A DNA stretch of 64,000 nt from Flavobacteriales bacterium (GCA_021739625.1 JAIPBJ010000003.1:1-64000), one strand, 5' to 3'; numbered from the stretch's first letter, positions 27,639-38,254 are shown. Notes: generated by a model from the sequence alone, not told the origin. Translations and numbers: made by a program.

Positions 27639-28361
27639 ATGTTCGCCTTCCTTCGAAAAGAATCGTCAGAGGACAAGGAACTCCGCAAACGGCTGCACTC
27701 GATCCTCGGGTTCCAGCCGCACAACATGGCCCTTTACCATCTTGCATTGACACACAGCTCGGCAGGTCTGGTGGTGAAGGACGGAGTGCCACTGAGCAAC
27801 GAACGCCTCGAATTCCTTGGCGATGCCATGCTCGGTGCCATTGCCGCCAAATATCTGTTCAAGCGATTCCCATTCGAATCGGAGGGGTTTCTCACCGAGA
27901 CCCGCAGCAAGATCGTGAGCCGCAAGAATCTGGGCGGACTGGCCAGCAAGCTGGGGCTGCGCGAACTGGTGAAGAAAGAAGGGTCATTGGACAGTGGCAT
28001 TTCATCCCTTGGCGGTGATGCTTTGGAGGCGCTCGTTGGCGCGGCCTTCATGGACAAGGGGTTCGAACTGACGGAGCGCTTTGTGGTCTCCAACCTCATC
28101 GACAACTTCATCGACCTGGACCAGTTGCTGAAAGAGGATGCCAATTTCAAAAGCAGGATCATTGAGTATTGCCAGAAGCGCAGGCAGCAATTCTCCTTTC
28201 TTATGTTGCATGAGCAGCGTAGCAAGGGCGACAGGCTCTTCGAGGCCCAGCTGCTCATCAACGGGCAACCCCATGGCCGGGGCAAGGGCCGCACCAAGAA
28301 GGAGGCCGAACAGGCCGCAGCCCGAGAGGCCTGCCAAAAACTGGGGATTCTGGAAGTCTGA
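27639..28361 (+). CDS. rnc: Ribonuclease III
   Basis: NERLEFLGDAMLGAIAAKYLF; C-terminal dsRBD (GRGKGRTKKEAEQAAAREACQKLG). Confidence 0.96.
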   Translation: MFAFLRKESSEDKELRKRLHSILGFQPHNMALYHLALTHSSAGLVVKDGVPLSNERLEFLGDAMLGAIAAKYLFKRFPFESEGFLTETRSKIVSRKNLGGLASKLGLRELVKKEGSLDSGISSLGGDALEALVGAAFMDKGFELTERFVVSNLIDNFIDLDQLLKEDANFKSRIIEYCQKRRQQFSFLMLHEQRSKGDRLFEAQLLINGQPHGRGKGRTKKEAEQAAAREACQKLGILEV

Positions 28362-28423
28362 GGTTGACGAGTGGGCCTCCAATGGTCCCAAATAAACAGA
28401 AGGCAGAGCATTTGCGATTTGGT

Positions 28424-28431
28424 TACCTTTG
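28424..28431 (+). promoter_or_regulatory. -7 element TACCTTTG upstream of dxs
   Basis: TAnnTTTG match 27 nt before the GTG start. Confidence 0.45.
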
Positions 28432-28457
28432 CCGCTTAACCGTCAGATAACATACGG

Positions 28458-30392
28458 GTGGACAGAAATCCCTTTGTGCCGGGCAATCTCCTCGCTCGAA
28501 TCAACTTTCCTGCAGATCTAAGGAAACTGAACGAGGAGCAGCTTGAGGCCTTCTGTGGCGAACTGCGTCAATATATCATTGACATCGTTTCACAACGTGG
28601 AGGCCACTTCGGGGCCAGCCTCGGTGTAGTGGAGATGACCACGGCCCTGCACTATGTTTTCGACACCCCTTATGACCAACTGGTGTGGGATGTGGGCCAT
28701 CAGGCCTACGGACACAAGATCATCACAGGGCGAAAGGATGTGTTCTACACCAATCGCCTCTATAAGGGGATCAGCGGTTTCCCCAATCGGAAGGAAAGCG
28801 AATACGACACCTTCGGAGTAGGCCACAGCAGCACCTCCATTTCTGCAGCGCTCGGCATGTCTGTCGCATCAAGGCTCAAGGGCGAAAAGCAACGGCAGCA
28901 TATAGCGGTGATCGGTGATGGCGCCATGACGGGCGGAATGGCCTTCGAGGGGCTGAATCATGCAGGCGTGGAGAACACCAATCTGCTTGTGGTGCTCAAC
29001 GACAACTGCATGAGCATTGACCCCAACGTGGGCGCCCTGAAAGAATACCTCACCGACATCACCATTTCTCCGGCCTACAACAAGATGCGCGATGAGGTGT
29101 GGAATCTCCTCGGCCTTGTGAGCAAGTTCGGTCCCAATGCACAGGAGATCGCATCAAAGATCGAGCATGGCATCAAAGGCTCGCTCTTCAAGCAGAGCAA
29201 CATGTTCGAGTCGCTCAAGTTCCGCTATTTCGGCCCAATTGACGGGCATGATGTGAACCGGATGGTGAGCGTGCTTCGCGACCTTAAGGACATTCCAGGC
29301 CCCAAGATCCTTCATTGCCTCACTGTGAAAGGCAAGGGATATGGACTGGCCGAGCTGGATCAGACCAAATGGCATGCGCCCGGCCTGTTCAACAAGGACA
29401 CGGGCGAGATAAAGGTGGTGAAGCCCGAACAGCCCGAGCCTCCCAAGTATCAGGACGTGTTCGGCCACACCATGGTCGAACTGGCACAGCTCAATCAGAA
29501 GGTGGTGGGCGTGACCCCCGCCATGCCTTCGGGCTGCTCGCTCAATATCATGATGAAGGCCATGCCCGACAGGGCGTTCGATGTGGGAATTGCAGAACAG
29601 CATGCCGTCACGTTCAGCGCTGGGCTTGCCACACAGGGGCTGGTGCCGTTCTGCAACATCTACAGCACATTCATGCAGCGCGCCTACGACCAGGTGATCC
29701 ACGATGTGGCCCTTCAGAACCTCAACGTGGTACTGTGCCTTGACCGTGGCGGTCTGGTGGGTGCCGATGGGGCCACGCACCACGGGGCATTCGACCTTGC
29801 CTACATGCGGTGCATCCCCAATATCACTGTGGCATCGCCCATGAATGAGGAGGAGCTGCGCAACATGATGTTCACTGCCCAACTGCCCGATGCTGGCACT
29901 TGGAGCATCAGATATCCGCGTGGCAACGGTGTGCTGGCTGAATGGCGAACCCCATTCCAACCCATTCCGGTGGGCAAGGGCCGCAAGTTGCGCGATGGTG
30001 CCGATGTGGCCATCCTGACCATCGGCCCATTGGGAAACACTGCCTTGGAGGCCTGTGCAGAGCTTGAGCTGCAAGGCGTGTCGGCCGCTCATTTCGACAT
30101 GCGTTTCGTGAAACCGATCGATGAAGAGATGCTTCACCGCGTGTTTAAGAAGTTCACCAAGGTGATCACTCTGGAGGACGGATGCCGCATGGGCGGTTTC
30201 GGCAGTGCTGTTGTGGAGTTCATGGCAGACAATGGTTACTTTGCACAGGTCGAACGGATGGGCATCCCGGACCGCTTCATTGAACATGGCTCACCGAAAG
30301 AACTCTTCATCGAATGCGGCTACCACAAGGACGACCTTGTGCGCACTGCCCTGCGTATGGTCAGTGAGCCGAAGACTGCCATTGCGGGCTGA
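28458..30392 (+). CDS. dxs: 1-deoxy-D-xylulose-5-phosphate synthase
   Basis: 644 aa, GTG start; RGGHFGASLGVVEMTTALHYVFDTPYDQLVWDVGHQAYGHKIITGR. Confidence 0.97.
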   Translation: MDRNPFVPGNLLARINFPADLRKLNEEQLEAFCGELRQYIIDIVSQRGGHFGASLGVVEMTTALHYVFDTPYDQLVWDVGHQAYGHKIITGRKDVFYTNRLYKGISGFPNRKESEYDTFGVGHSSTSISAALGMSVASRLKGEKQRQHIAVIGDGAMTGGMAFEGLNHAGVENTNLLVVLNDNCMSIDPNVGALKEYLTDITISPAYNKMRDEVWNLLGLVSKFGPNAQEIASKIEHGIKGSLFKQSNMFESLKFRYFGPIDGHDVNRMVSVLRDLKDIPGPKILHCLTVKGKGYGLAELDQTKWHAPGLFNKDTGEIKVVKPEQPEPPKYQDVFGHTMVELAQLNQKVVGVTPAMPSGCSLNIMMKAMPDRAFDVGIAEQHAVTFSAGLATQGLVPFCNIYSTFMQRAYDQVIHDVALQNLNVVLCLDRGGLVGADGATHHGAFDLAYMRCIPNITVASPMNEEELRNMMFTAQLPDAGTWSIRYPRGNGVLAEWRTPFQPIPVGKGRKLRDGADVAILTIGPLGNTALEACAELELQGVSAAHFDMRFVKPIDEEMLHRVFKKFTKVITLEDGCRMGGFGSAVVEFMADNGYFAQVERMGIPDRFIEHGSPKELFIECGYHKDDLVRTALRMVSEPKTAIAG

Positions 30393-30393
30393 A

Positions 30394-30972
30394 GTGGTCA
30401 GGACGCTCACAACGGCCATTCTGCTTCTTGTGGGCACATCTTTCCATTCCGGTGCACAGACTCTTTTTGTGAAAGGCGCCACCAAAGGCACTCCCGACCA
30501 TGTGGCCTATCTGGAGATGGGCGGCATCGGGTACTATTACACGTTGAACTATGAGATCAAGCTGCTGCAGCGATCTGCATTCGCCATGTTCGGCCGCATT
30601 GGGCTCGAATACCTGCCCGTTCGCCAAGCCGACAGGATGGTCCACCTGCCCATTGGTGCCAGTTTCACCATCGGACAGAAGAAGCATCGGATAGAGGCGG
30701 GCATCGCTGGTCTCTTTCGCATCGACTTCAGCCCCGTGGCCTTCGGTGAAGGATTCTACCTGACCAACCCGCCCACAAGGATCTTTCTCGCCCCATCGCT
30801 CGGTTGGAGATTCCACGCCAAACCCAACGAATATGGCGAGTCATTCTTCCTCAGGGTGATGTTCACCCCACTGATCGGCATGGACGTATTCAAGAGCATG
30901 CCCTATTTTCTTCCCCACGCAGGCATAAGTGTGGGCCGCACATGGAACAACCCCAACCGCAAGAAGGGATGA
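30394..30972 (+). CDS. Hypothetical outer-membrane beta-barrel-like protein
   Basis: Part of ORF 30205..30972 after the dxs stop; signal-peptide-like VVRTLTTAILLLVGTSFHSGAQ then alternating strands; exact start uncertain (GTG or TTG). Confidence 0.6.
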   Translation: MVRTLTTAILLLVGTSFHSGAQTLFVKGATKGTPDHVAYLEMGGIGYYYTLNYEIKLLQRSAFAMFGRIGLEYLPVRQADRMVHLPIGASFTIGQKKHRIEAGIAGLFRIDFSPVAFGEGFYLTNPPTRIFLAPSLGWRFHAKPNEYGESFFLRVMFTPLIGMDVFKSMPYFLPHAGISVGRTWNNPNRKKG

Positions 30973-31045
30973 ACCGAACGGGGCAGCACCATTCCCCTGC
31001 TGTCAACATGTCGCTCCGGCCATTGCCCATCTCCATTGTTTCCTG

Positions 31046-31053
31046 TACGTTTG
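31046..31053 (+). promoter_or_regulatory. Promoter -7 element TACGTTTG of the aminopeptidase P gene
   Basis: TTG at 31024-31026, 19-nt spacer, TACGTTTG. Confidence 0.6.
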
Positions 31054-31075
31054 ATTCCCCTTAACAGACAGGAGA

Positions 31076-32365
31076 ATGAGATACCACCGCATAGACCATC
31101 GGCTATTTGTGAGCAACCGAAAACGCTTCACAGAGTCGCTGCTGCCGCAAAGCCTGGCCGTGTTCAACGCCAACGACATCATGCCCGGCAATGCGGACGG
31201 CACATTGAAATTCAAGCAGAACAGCGACCTCTTTCATCTCACCGGTGTGGATCAGGAAGAGACCATTCTGCTGCTGGCCCCCGATGCTCGGGACGAGGAA
31301 CACCGAGAGGTGCTTTTCCTTCGCGAGACCAACGCGACCATTGCCATCTGGGAAGGAGAAAAACTGACGGTGGACGAGGCCCGCAAAGTGACCGGGATCC
31401 AGACCATCTATTGGCTCCGCGACTTTGACCGCATCTTCGGGAATCTCGCCACACAGAGCACCAATATCTACCTGAACACCAACGAGCACGGCCGTGCCAC
31501 GGTCAGCGTGGAGTCCCGCGACATGCGGTTCATCAAGCGTTGTAAGAAACAGTTTCCGCTGCACCAGTATCACAGAAGTGCCCCGATCATGCAGCGGCTG
31601 CGTGCTGTGAAGTCCAAAGTAGAGGTGGCGCTGCTGCAAGAGGCCTGCGACATCACTGAAAAGGGGTTCCGCAGATTGCTCAAAATGGTGAGACCGGGCG
31701 TGTGGGAATATGAACTGGAGGCTGAACTGATCCATGAGTTCATCCGCAACAGGTCGCAGGGATTCGCCTACGAACCGATCATCGCCTCGGGCAAGAACTC
31801 ATGCGTGCTGCACTACATCGACAACAACAAGCAGTGCAAGAAAGGCGATATACTGCTGCTGGACATTGGGGCCGAATACGCGAACTATGATGCCGACCTG
31901 AGCCGTACCATTCCTGTGAGCGGCAAGTATTCAAAACGACAACGCGAGGTGTATGACGCGGTGCTACGTGTGCAGAACGCGGCCATCGGTCTGCTGAGGC
32001 CCGGCACCATGCTCAAGGACTATCACCATGAGGTGGGCCAATTGATGGAGGCCGAACTGGTACGCCTCAAACTCATGTCCAAAGAGGACATATTGAGGCA
32101 GGATCCCAAGCATCCGGCCTACAAGAAGTATTTCATGCACGGCACGAGCCATTTCCTCGGCCTCGACACCCATGACGTGGGCGACTGGGATCAGCCCATG
32201 GCCGATGGCAATGTGTTCACCTGCGAACCGGGCATCTACATTCCGGAAGAAGGCATCGGAGTGCGCATCGAGGACGACATTCTCATCACGCAAAAAGGCC
32301 CAGTGAACCTGATGAGGAACATCCCGAAGGAAGCCGAGGAAATTGAGGAGCTAATGAATCCGTGA
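31076..32365 (+). CDS. pepP: Xaa-Pro aminopeptidase (aminopeptidase P, M24B)
   Basis: 429 aa; LLDIGAEYANYDADLSRTIPVSGKYSKRQREVYDAVL, HGTSHFLGLDTHDVG, GIYIPEEGIGVRIEDDIL. Confidence 0.93.
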   Translation: MRYHRIDHRLFVSNRKRFTESLLPQSLAVFNANDIMPGNADGTLKFKQNSDLFHLTGVDQEETILLLAPDARDEEHREVLFLRETNATIAIWEGEKLTVDEARKVTGIQTIYWLRDFDRIFGNLATQSTNIYLNTNEHGRATVSVESRDMRFIKRCKKQFPLHQYHRSAPIMQRLRAVKSKVEVALLQEACDITEKGFRRLLKMVRPGVWEYELEAELIHEFIRNRSQGFAYEPIIASGKNSCVLHYIDNNKQCKKGDILLLDIGAEYANYDADLSRTIPVSGKYSKRQREVYDAVLRVQNAAIGLLRPGTMLKDYHHEVGQLMEAELVRLKLMSKEDILRQDPKHPAYKKYFMHGTSHFLGLDTHDVGDWDQPMADGNVFTCEPGIYIPEEGIGVRIEDDILITQKGPVNLMRNIPKEAEEIEELMNP

Positions 32366-32396
32366 GCGCGGACCCTGACCATCAGAACGACATCTG

Positions 32397-32702
32397 CTAT
32401 TTTCCTTCGGAAGGATTCTTGAGCACCTTCGGCACCTTGAAATAGTCGCTGTCGCGCTGCGGGGCGTTCTTCAGGGCCTGCTGCTGGGTGATGGTCTGCC
32501 GCGACTCATCGTTGCGGAGCACATTCAATTCCTCGGACAGATAGATGAGCGGCTCCACACCTTCGGTGTCCAGCTCATTCAACTTCTCCATGAAACCGAG
32601 AATGCGGTTCAGGTCGTGCCTGATGCGCTCCTTCTCCTCGCCCTCGAACTGCAGACGGGCCAGATGGGCCAGTTCATCCACGGTCTTGTCTGTAATCTCC
32701 AT
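32397..32702 (-). CDS. gatC: Asp-tRNA(Asn)/Glu-tRNA(Gln) amidotransferase subunit C
   Basis: MEITDKTVDELAHLARLQFEGEEKERIRHDLNRILGFMEKLNELDTEGVEPLIY; longer upstream ORF rejected; TACCTTTG element at 32718-32725. Confidence 0.93.
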   Translation of the reverse strand: MEITDKTVDELAHLARLQFEGEEKERIRHDLNRILGFMEKLNELDTEGVEPLIYLSEELNVLRNDESRQTITQQQALKNAPQRDSDYFKVPKVLKNPSEGK

Positions 32703-32743
32703 GCTCGAGGTTTGCAACAAAGGTAATCGGCCGGGGCACAACG

Positions 32744-33376
32744 TCACAGCACCATGATCGCTCCCGACAGAATGGCCACCCCGATCATAAAACCGACATA
32801 GACCTGAGCAGGGGTATGCGCATTGAGCCGAAGCCGTGCATAGCCCACCAGTCCCGACAGAACGATGAGCGCCATGAGCAGGTGCTGGGCATCGACCTGA
32901 TAGCGCACCGCGAGTCCGATGAACGTGCCAACAAGTCCGCCCATGCCCAGCATGTGAATGCTCACTTTCCACCGGAGATTGATCACCAGTGCCACGCCCA
33001 CCGATATCACCCCTGCCAGCACCAGATCAGGTATCAATGAAGGCATTGGCAACTTTAGGAATAGCGCGTATGTCGAAAGCTGAAAGACGATCACGGTGAG
33101 GAACGGAATGGTGCGTTCAGCGGCCGTATGCATGTGCATGCTCTGGATCACGCCCTTGCGGATGAGGAACAGGAACACGGCCGTGGGCAGCATGATGGCG
33201 TTGATGAGCACCACCCCATAGACGAACTGCCGCACCTCAGGCGAAATCGCATAAGTGATGAAAGTCTCTGCATTGAACAGCAGCAACATCGTGTAGAAAG
33301 GAATGAATATGGGCTGAAAGACCACCGAGAGCAACTGGGCGGAACGCTTTCCGAAGCTGTAGCGTCCTTCAGGCAT
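32744..33376 (-). CDS. PAP2-related membrane protein
   Basis: 210 aa polytopic protein ending GYARLRLNAHTPAQVYVGFMIG (PAP2-type SxxH...AxxH-like C-terminus); annotated family approximate. Confidence 0.6.
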   Translation of the reverse strand: MPEGRYSFGKRSAQLLSVVFQPIFIPFYTMLLLFNAETFITYAISPEVRQFVYGVVLINAIMLPTAVFLFLIRKGVIQSMHMHTAAERTIPFLTVIVFQLSTYALFLKLPMPSLIPDLVLAGVISVGVALVINLRWKVSIHMLGMGGLVGTFIGLAVRYQVDAQHLLMALIVLSGLVGYARLRLNAHTPAQVYVGFMIGVAILSGAIMVL

Positions 33377-34529
33377 ATCTCACATCATCAATGACCATCT
33401 TGGCAATAATCTCGCACATGATCTCGCTGGTGCCACCTCCTATCTGCCCCAGGCGTGTGTCCCGATAGAAGCGCGCCATCGGATACTCCTCCATGAAACC
33501 ATAGCCCCCATACATCTGCAGACATTCGGTGGCCACTTTGTCCGAAAGCTGTGTGGCCAGCAGTTTTGCCATGGCGGCCTCCTTCACCACATACTCGCCT
33601 TTGGAATGGCGGTGGCATATATGGAGCACGAACTGTTTCTGCATCTCCACCTCGCTCGCAAGCTGTGCGATGCGGTGGCGCAGCACTTGGAACCTGTCGA
33701 TAGACCGGCCAAAGGCCTCACGCTCGCGCATATAGGTCAATGTCTGTCCAAGTGCATGCTCGCAAGCGGCCACGGCACCCACGGCCATGCCTATGCGTTC
33801 CAGGGCGAACTTCTGCATGATGTAGTAGAACCCTTGTCCCTCCTGCCCCATCAGCGCTGTGGCCGGCACCCGCACCTCATCAAAGGCTATCTCGCCTGTG
33901 TCTGAGGCATGCCATCCGAGTTTGTTCAGTCTCGAGGCTGTGATGCCGGGCGTGTTGCGGTCGATGACAAACATGCTGATGCCTGCGGCCTTGGCCGATG
34001 GGTCGGTCTTGGCCGCTACCACGAGAAAATCGCTGAGCACCCCATTGGTTATGAAGGTCTTGCTGCCGTTGATGATGTAATGATCCCCATCGCGTGCGGC
34101 CGAGGTGCGCATCGCTGCCACATCGCTGCCACCGCCCGGCTCGGTGATGGCCAGACAGCCGAACAGATCCCCGGCAATGCCCTTCCTCAAATAATGCTCC
34201 TTCTGCTCCTCAGTGCCCTCATTGTCGAGATGCGAAAGGGCCAGATAGACGTGTGCCCCGATGGCAGCCCCCGTCCCGGCCGAATCGATCCTCGCTATCT
34301 CTTCCATGAAGATGACCGTGTAGAAGAAATCGAGGGCGAGACCACCATAGCGCTCAGGACTGGCTATTCCGAAGAAGCCCATGTCACCGAATTTCTTCCA
34401 GATGCTGCGTGGAAGCTCTCCGCGTTCCTCCCATTCGTTGACAAATGGCACGACCTCCTTCTTAAGAAAGTCCCGAAAGGCCTGACGGAAAGTATCGTGT
34501 TCTTCAGTGAAATAATGCATGCGGGCCAT
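33369..34529 (-). CDS. Acyl-CoA dehydrogenase
   Basis: 386 aa; FGCLAITEPGGGSDVAAMRT, FGRSIDRFQVLRHRIAQLASE, QMYGGYGFMEEYPMARFYRDTRLGQIGGGTSEIM. Confidence 0.95.
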   Translation of the reverse strand: MARMHYFTEEHDTFRQAFRDFLKKEVVPFVNEWEERGELPRSIWKKFGDMGFFGIASPERYGGLALDFFYTVIFMEEIARIDSAGTGAAIGAHVYLALSHLDNEGTEEQKEHYLRKGIAGDLFGCLAITEPGGGSDVAAMRTSAARDGDHYIINGSKTFITNGVLSDFLVVAAKTDPSAKAAGISMFVIDRNTPGITASRLNKLGWHASDTGEIAFDEVRVPATALMGQEGQGFYYIMQKFALERIGMAVGAVAACEHALGQTLTYMREREAFGRSIDRFQVLRHRIAQLASEVEMQKQFVLHICHRHSKGEYVVKEAAMAKLLATQLSDKVATECLQMYGGYGFMEEYPMARFYRDTRLGQIGGGTSEIMCEIIAKMVIDDVRYA

Positions 34530-34615
34530 TCAAGTTCGCGTTAGTTGGAAGGTTTCCCGGAAGATGATTCTTCTGCAAAGTAAACACCGTCACCCGCTCA
34601 ACGGGAGCAATGGGC

Positions 34616-35281
34616 CTATTTCTTGACCCGCTTCTTGAAGATTTCACTCACGGCAAGTCCGAGACGAACCTGATAGTAGGGCGAATTGAGGTTCTCCTTC
34701 ACCTCATCATTGCTCATCAGCATCACCCGATAGCCAAGGCCCACACCAAGGCCCGCCCAACGGCTGAACTGGTAGCTCACATCCACGCCCAACTCTAACG
34801 GCATCACAAGGCCATTGCCAACATGCGCATCTGTGGAGGTGCGATAGAATGTTTCACCCATACCTATCTGAACAGGGACGCCCAATGCCCACCCGTCCTC
34901 CTCCCAGAACGTGTACTCCACGTAGGCCATCACATAACGCATCCGCGGTATGGCAGAGTCTCCGTTTCCCGGGTGTTCCTTCGGGTCATACAGTTGGCTC
35001 GTTATCTCCGTCTGCATCCAGTAATAGCCCAGTCCTGCACGGACCGGAAACTTGAACTCCACCCCAAGGCGCGCCCCGAGAAACAGTGCATGGTGCGTGC
35101 GCACAAAGGCGTTCCGTCCCTCAAATTTGCCCATGATGCGGATCTTCTTCCCCTTGCCTGCCTCCTGATCCTGTGCGTTAACATGCAAATGGGCCAGACA
35201 AGGCACGCAAAGCAAGAGTATCGCCACATACCGCGACCATGCCCCTGCCCTGTGCCCCGACATCTCATTGACAGTTATCAT
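34616..35281 (-). CDS. Hypothetical outer-membrane beta-barrel protein
   Basis: 221 aa with signal peptide and amphipathic strands (LGARLGVEFKFPVRAGLGYYWMQTEI...LGVGLGYRVMLMS). Confidence 0.6.
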   Translation of the reverse strand: MITVNEMSGHRAGAWSRYVAILLLCVPCLAHLHVNAQDQEAGKGKKIRIMGKFEGRNAFVRTHHALFLGARLGVEFKFPVRAGLGYYWMQTEITSQLYDPKEHPGNGDSAIPRMRYVMAYVEYTFWEEDGWALGVPVQIGMGETFYRTSTDAHVGNGLVMPLELGVDVSYQFSRWAGLGVGLGYRVMLMSNDEVKENLNSPYYQVRLGLAVSEIFKKRVKK

Positions 35282-35302
35282 CCGTGCAGCACTTTCATAT
35301 CA

Positions 35303-35342
35303 CTCCAAAAAAAATGTCCCCGATCGCTCAGGGACATTTTCC
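35303..35342 (-). terminator. Rho-independent terminator of the oxidase operon
   Basis: Minus strand AAAATGTCCC...GGGACATTTTTTTT: 10-bp stem-loop with T8, just after the coxA stop. Confidence 0.88.
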
Positions 35343-35362
35343 ATTCATTCAGTTCAGAGGCT

Positions 35363-37141
35363 TCAATGGATCTCCTTCTCATCGGCCGTTGGTGGCACGT
35401 TCTGAGGAATGAAATCCACATCCTTGTCCGGCCGGCTGTAATCATACGCCCAGCGATAGACCGTAGGAATGGCACCCGGCCAGTTGCCATGGCCCGGATT
35501 GACAGGAGTTGTCCACTCCAGAGCGTTCGAATGCCAAGGGTTCTGGGAGGCACGTGGCCCGCGATAGATGCTATAGATGAAGTTGAAGAAGAATATCGCT
35601 TGCGCACATGCGCCAAGAATGGCGAACAGGCTGATCATCTCATTGATGTCCTGAAGTCCATCGAAGATCGGGAATGCTGTGTTGTCGTAATAACGCCTTG
35701 GAATGCCCGCCAACCCGAGGAAGTGCATAGGAAAGAACACACCATACATGCTCGTGATAGTAATCCAGAAGTGCGCATAGCCCAAATTCTTGTTCATCAT
35801 GCGGCCATACATTTTCGGGAACCAATGGTAAACACCCGAAAACATTCCAAAGATCGCAGAGGCCCCCATCACAATGTGGAAGTGACCCACCACGAAATAG
35901 GTGTCGTGTATATTGATGTCCAACGCACTGTCGCCAAGTATGATCCCTGTGAGACCGCCAGTGATGAATGTGCTCACCAGACCGATAGCAAACAGCATCG
36001 CTGGGCTGTAAACGATATTCCCCTTCCACAGCGTGGTCAGGTAATTGAACACTTTCACTGCCGATGGAATGGCCACCAGCAGCGTAGTGAACGTGAACAC
36101 CGAGCCCAAGAACGGATTCATGCCTGTGACGAACATGTGGTGCCCCCATACGATCATGGAAAGGAATGCGATGGCAAGCATCGACCCCACCATGGCCTTG
36201 TAACCGAAGATAGGCTTGCGGCTCATGGTCGATACCACTTCGGAGGTGATTCCCAGTGCAGGAAGCAGAACGATATACACTTCAGGGTGGCCGAGGAACC
36301 AGAACAGGTGTTGGAACAGGATGGGGCTTCCGCCTGTGTGTTCCAATGCCTGACCACTGATGAAAATGTCGCTCAGGTAGAAGCTGGTGCCGAAACTGCG
36401 GTCAAATACCAGAAGCAACGCGGCCGACAGCAACACAGGGAACGAGAGCAGACCGAGGATGGCGGTGATGAACAGTGCCCAAGTGGTCAGTGGCATGCGG
36501 TCCATGCTCATGCCTTTGGTGCGCAGGTTGATGATCGTTACGATGTAGTTGATGCCGCCCAAAAGGGAAGAGACAATGAACAGGGTCATACTCACCAACC
36601 ACAGGGTCATGCCGAGTCCTGAACCCGGAATTGCCTGAGGAAGCGCACTCAGAGGAGGGTAGATCGTCCAACCACCTGATGCTGGTCCAGTCTCAACGAA
36701 CAGCGAAGCCAACATGATGACCGATGATCCGAGAAAGAACCAGAAGGACAGCATGTTCAGGAATCCTGACGCCATGTCGCGTGCCCCGATCTGCAATGGA
36801 ATGAGCAGATTGGCGAAGGTGCCGCTCAATCCTCCGGTCAGCACCATGAACACCATGATGGTTCCGTGAATAGTCACCAGCGCGAGATACATGTTGGGAT
36901 CGAGCACACCGTCAGGTGCCCATTTTCCAAGGAATGTTTCCAGTATTGCGAACGACTGGCCCGGCCAGCCCAACTGAAGGCGGAAGAAGACCGACATCAT
37001 CATTCCTACAACCCCCATTATCATGGCGGTGACCAGAAACTGCTTCGATATCATCTTGTGGTCCTGAGAGAACACATAGTGTGTCCAGAAGTCAGGCTTC
37101 CCGTGATGTGCGTGGTGTACGTGTTCTGTATGGTCTGCCAT
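35363..37141 (-). CDS. ctaD: Cytochrome c oxidase subunit I
   Basis: 592 aa; HLFWFLGHPEVYIVLLPALGITSEVVSTMSRKPIFGYKAMVGSMLAI, HDTYFVVGHFHIVMG. Confidence 0.96.
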   Translation of the reverse strand: MADHTEHVHHAHHGKPDFWTHYVFSQDHKMISKQFLVTAMIMGVVGMMMSVFFRLQLGWPGQSFAILETFLGKWAPDGVLDPNMYLALVTIHGTIMVFMVLTGGLSGTFANLLIPLQIGARDMASGFLNMLSFWFFLGSSVIMLASLFVETGPASGGWTIYPPLSALPQAIPGSGLGMTLWLVSMTLFIVSSLLGGINYIVTIINLRTKGMSMDRMPLTTWALFITAILGLLSFPVLLSAALLLVFDRSFGTSFYLSDIFISGQALEHTGGSPILFQHLFWFLGHPEVYIVLLPALGITSEVVSTMSRKPIFGYKAMVGSMLAIAFLSMIVWGHHMFVTGMNPFLGSVFTFTTLLVAIPSAVKVFNYLTTLWKGNIVYSPAMLFAIGLVSTFITGGLTGIILGDSALDINIHDTYFVVGHFHIVMGASAIFGMFSGVYHWFPKMYGRMMNKNLGYAHFWITITSMYGVFFPMHFLGLAGIPRRYYDNTAFPIFDGLQDINEMISLFAILGACAQAIFFFNFIYSIYRGPRASQNPWHSNALEWTTPVNPGHGNWPGAIPTVYRWAYDYSRPDKDVDFIPQNVPPTADEKEIH

Positions 37142-37201
37142 GTTCGTAGGGTGGACAGTTAGGGATTTTATTACAGTGTTCCTGCAGAGGTCTGTCAGAG
37201 A

Positions 37202-38254
37202 TCAGATTCCGTTCGGGGTCTCTGTGGAAGCTTCCAGCACTTCGGCCTGCTGTGGCTTGATTTCGCTTTCTACAGGTTTGCTCAGTTGTTCGGCAAGGGT
37301 TTTCTGCCCGGCAAGCCATGCATTGAAATCTGCTTCAGATTCCACAATGATGTTCATCTGCATGTTATTGTGAGCGGCCCCGCAGATCTTGTTGCAAAGC
37401 AGTAGATAATCGAATTCAGGGTTTCCGGTCTCCACACGCATCTCGGCAGTGGTCATGGTCGGAACGAAATGAAACTGGGTGGTCATGCCGGGCACACAGT
37501 TCATCTGTGTCCTGAAGTGAGGCATGTAGGCCGAATGGATCACATCGCGACTATGAAATTTGAACAGCACGGGCTTGCCAACTGGAAGGTGGAACTCACC
37601 ACGCACCACTTTATCGTCATTTGATGCGGCATCGGTCAAATCCACTCCGAGGGTGTTGCCTCCCTCGATAAGCCGATAGCCTGAAGGTCCGAGTCTGTTG
37701 TCATCTCCAGCATATCGGGCAGTCCAGTCGAATTGCTTCGAATAGAGTTCTATGACCATAGTCTCCTCGGGGGTCGGGCCGGTAATCTCCTGCCAAGTGC
37801 TGAGGCCATAGACGATCAACGATGACAGGACTATGGTAGGCACAATGGTCCAAACCGCCTCCAGCTTTGTGCTGTGAGCAAAGAAGTCAGACTTTCTGTC
37901 GCTGCGATGGAAGTACTTATAACCGAAATATATCAGAAGGATATGTGTGATAAAGAACACGGGCAGGATGATGGCCCAAGTCAGATTGAGCAGGAAATCC
38001 GTTTTCACACCATGGACCGAGGCCGCAACCGGAAGCACTTCCGGTCCCCAGAAGATCTGATAAAAGACATAGGCCATATAGCAGATGCCAGCAAACACAA
38101 GAATGGTTGACTGGGTGCGATTATCGCTTTCCGTCACCGCACTTGGGTCATGACCGCGCAGATCCGCTCCAAGCTCAAAAACTCTTACCACACTCGCCAA
38201 CGCAACGACCGCGAGGATAACAACAAGGACAATCAGAAGATTCAACATTTCCAA
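37202..38254 (-). CDS. ctaC: Cytochrome c oxidase subunit II
   Basis: 350 aa; two TMs and CuA domain (KFHSRDVIHSAYMPHFRTQMNCVPGMTTQFHFVPT...YLLLCNKICGAAHNNMQMNIIV). Confidence 0.94.
   Translation of the reverse strand: MEMLNLLIVLVVILAVVALASVVRVFELGADLRGHDPSAVTESDNRTQSTILVFAGICYMAYVFYQIFWGPEVLPVAASVHGVKTDFLLNLTWAIILPVFFITHILLIYFGYKYFHRSDRKSDFFAHSTKLEAVWTIVPTIVLSSLIVYGLSTWQEITGPTPEETMVIELYSKQFDWTARYAGDDNRLGPSGYRLIEGGNTLGVDLTDAASNDDKVVRGEFHLPVGKPVLFKFHSRDVIHSAYMPHFRTQMNCVPGMTTQFHFVPTMTTAEMRVETGNPEFDYLLLCNKICGAAHNNMQMNIIVESEADFNAWLAGQKTLAEQLSKPVESEIKPQQAEVLEASTETPNGI

Noticed and set aside
29154-30287. 377-aa ORF antisense to dxs
   Set aside because: Shadow of a highly conserved gene.
34823-36622. 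599-aa plus-strand ORF opposite the coxA/outer-membrane genes
   Set aside because: Antisense to the unmistakable CoxI sequence; composition is His/Arg-rich shadow ORF of high-GC coding DNA.
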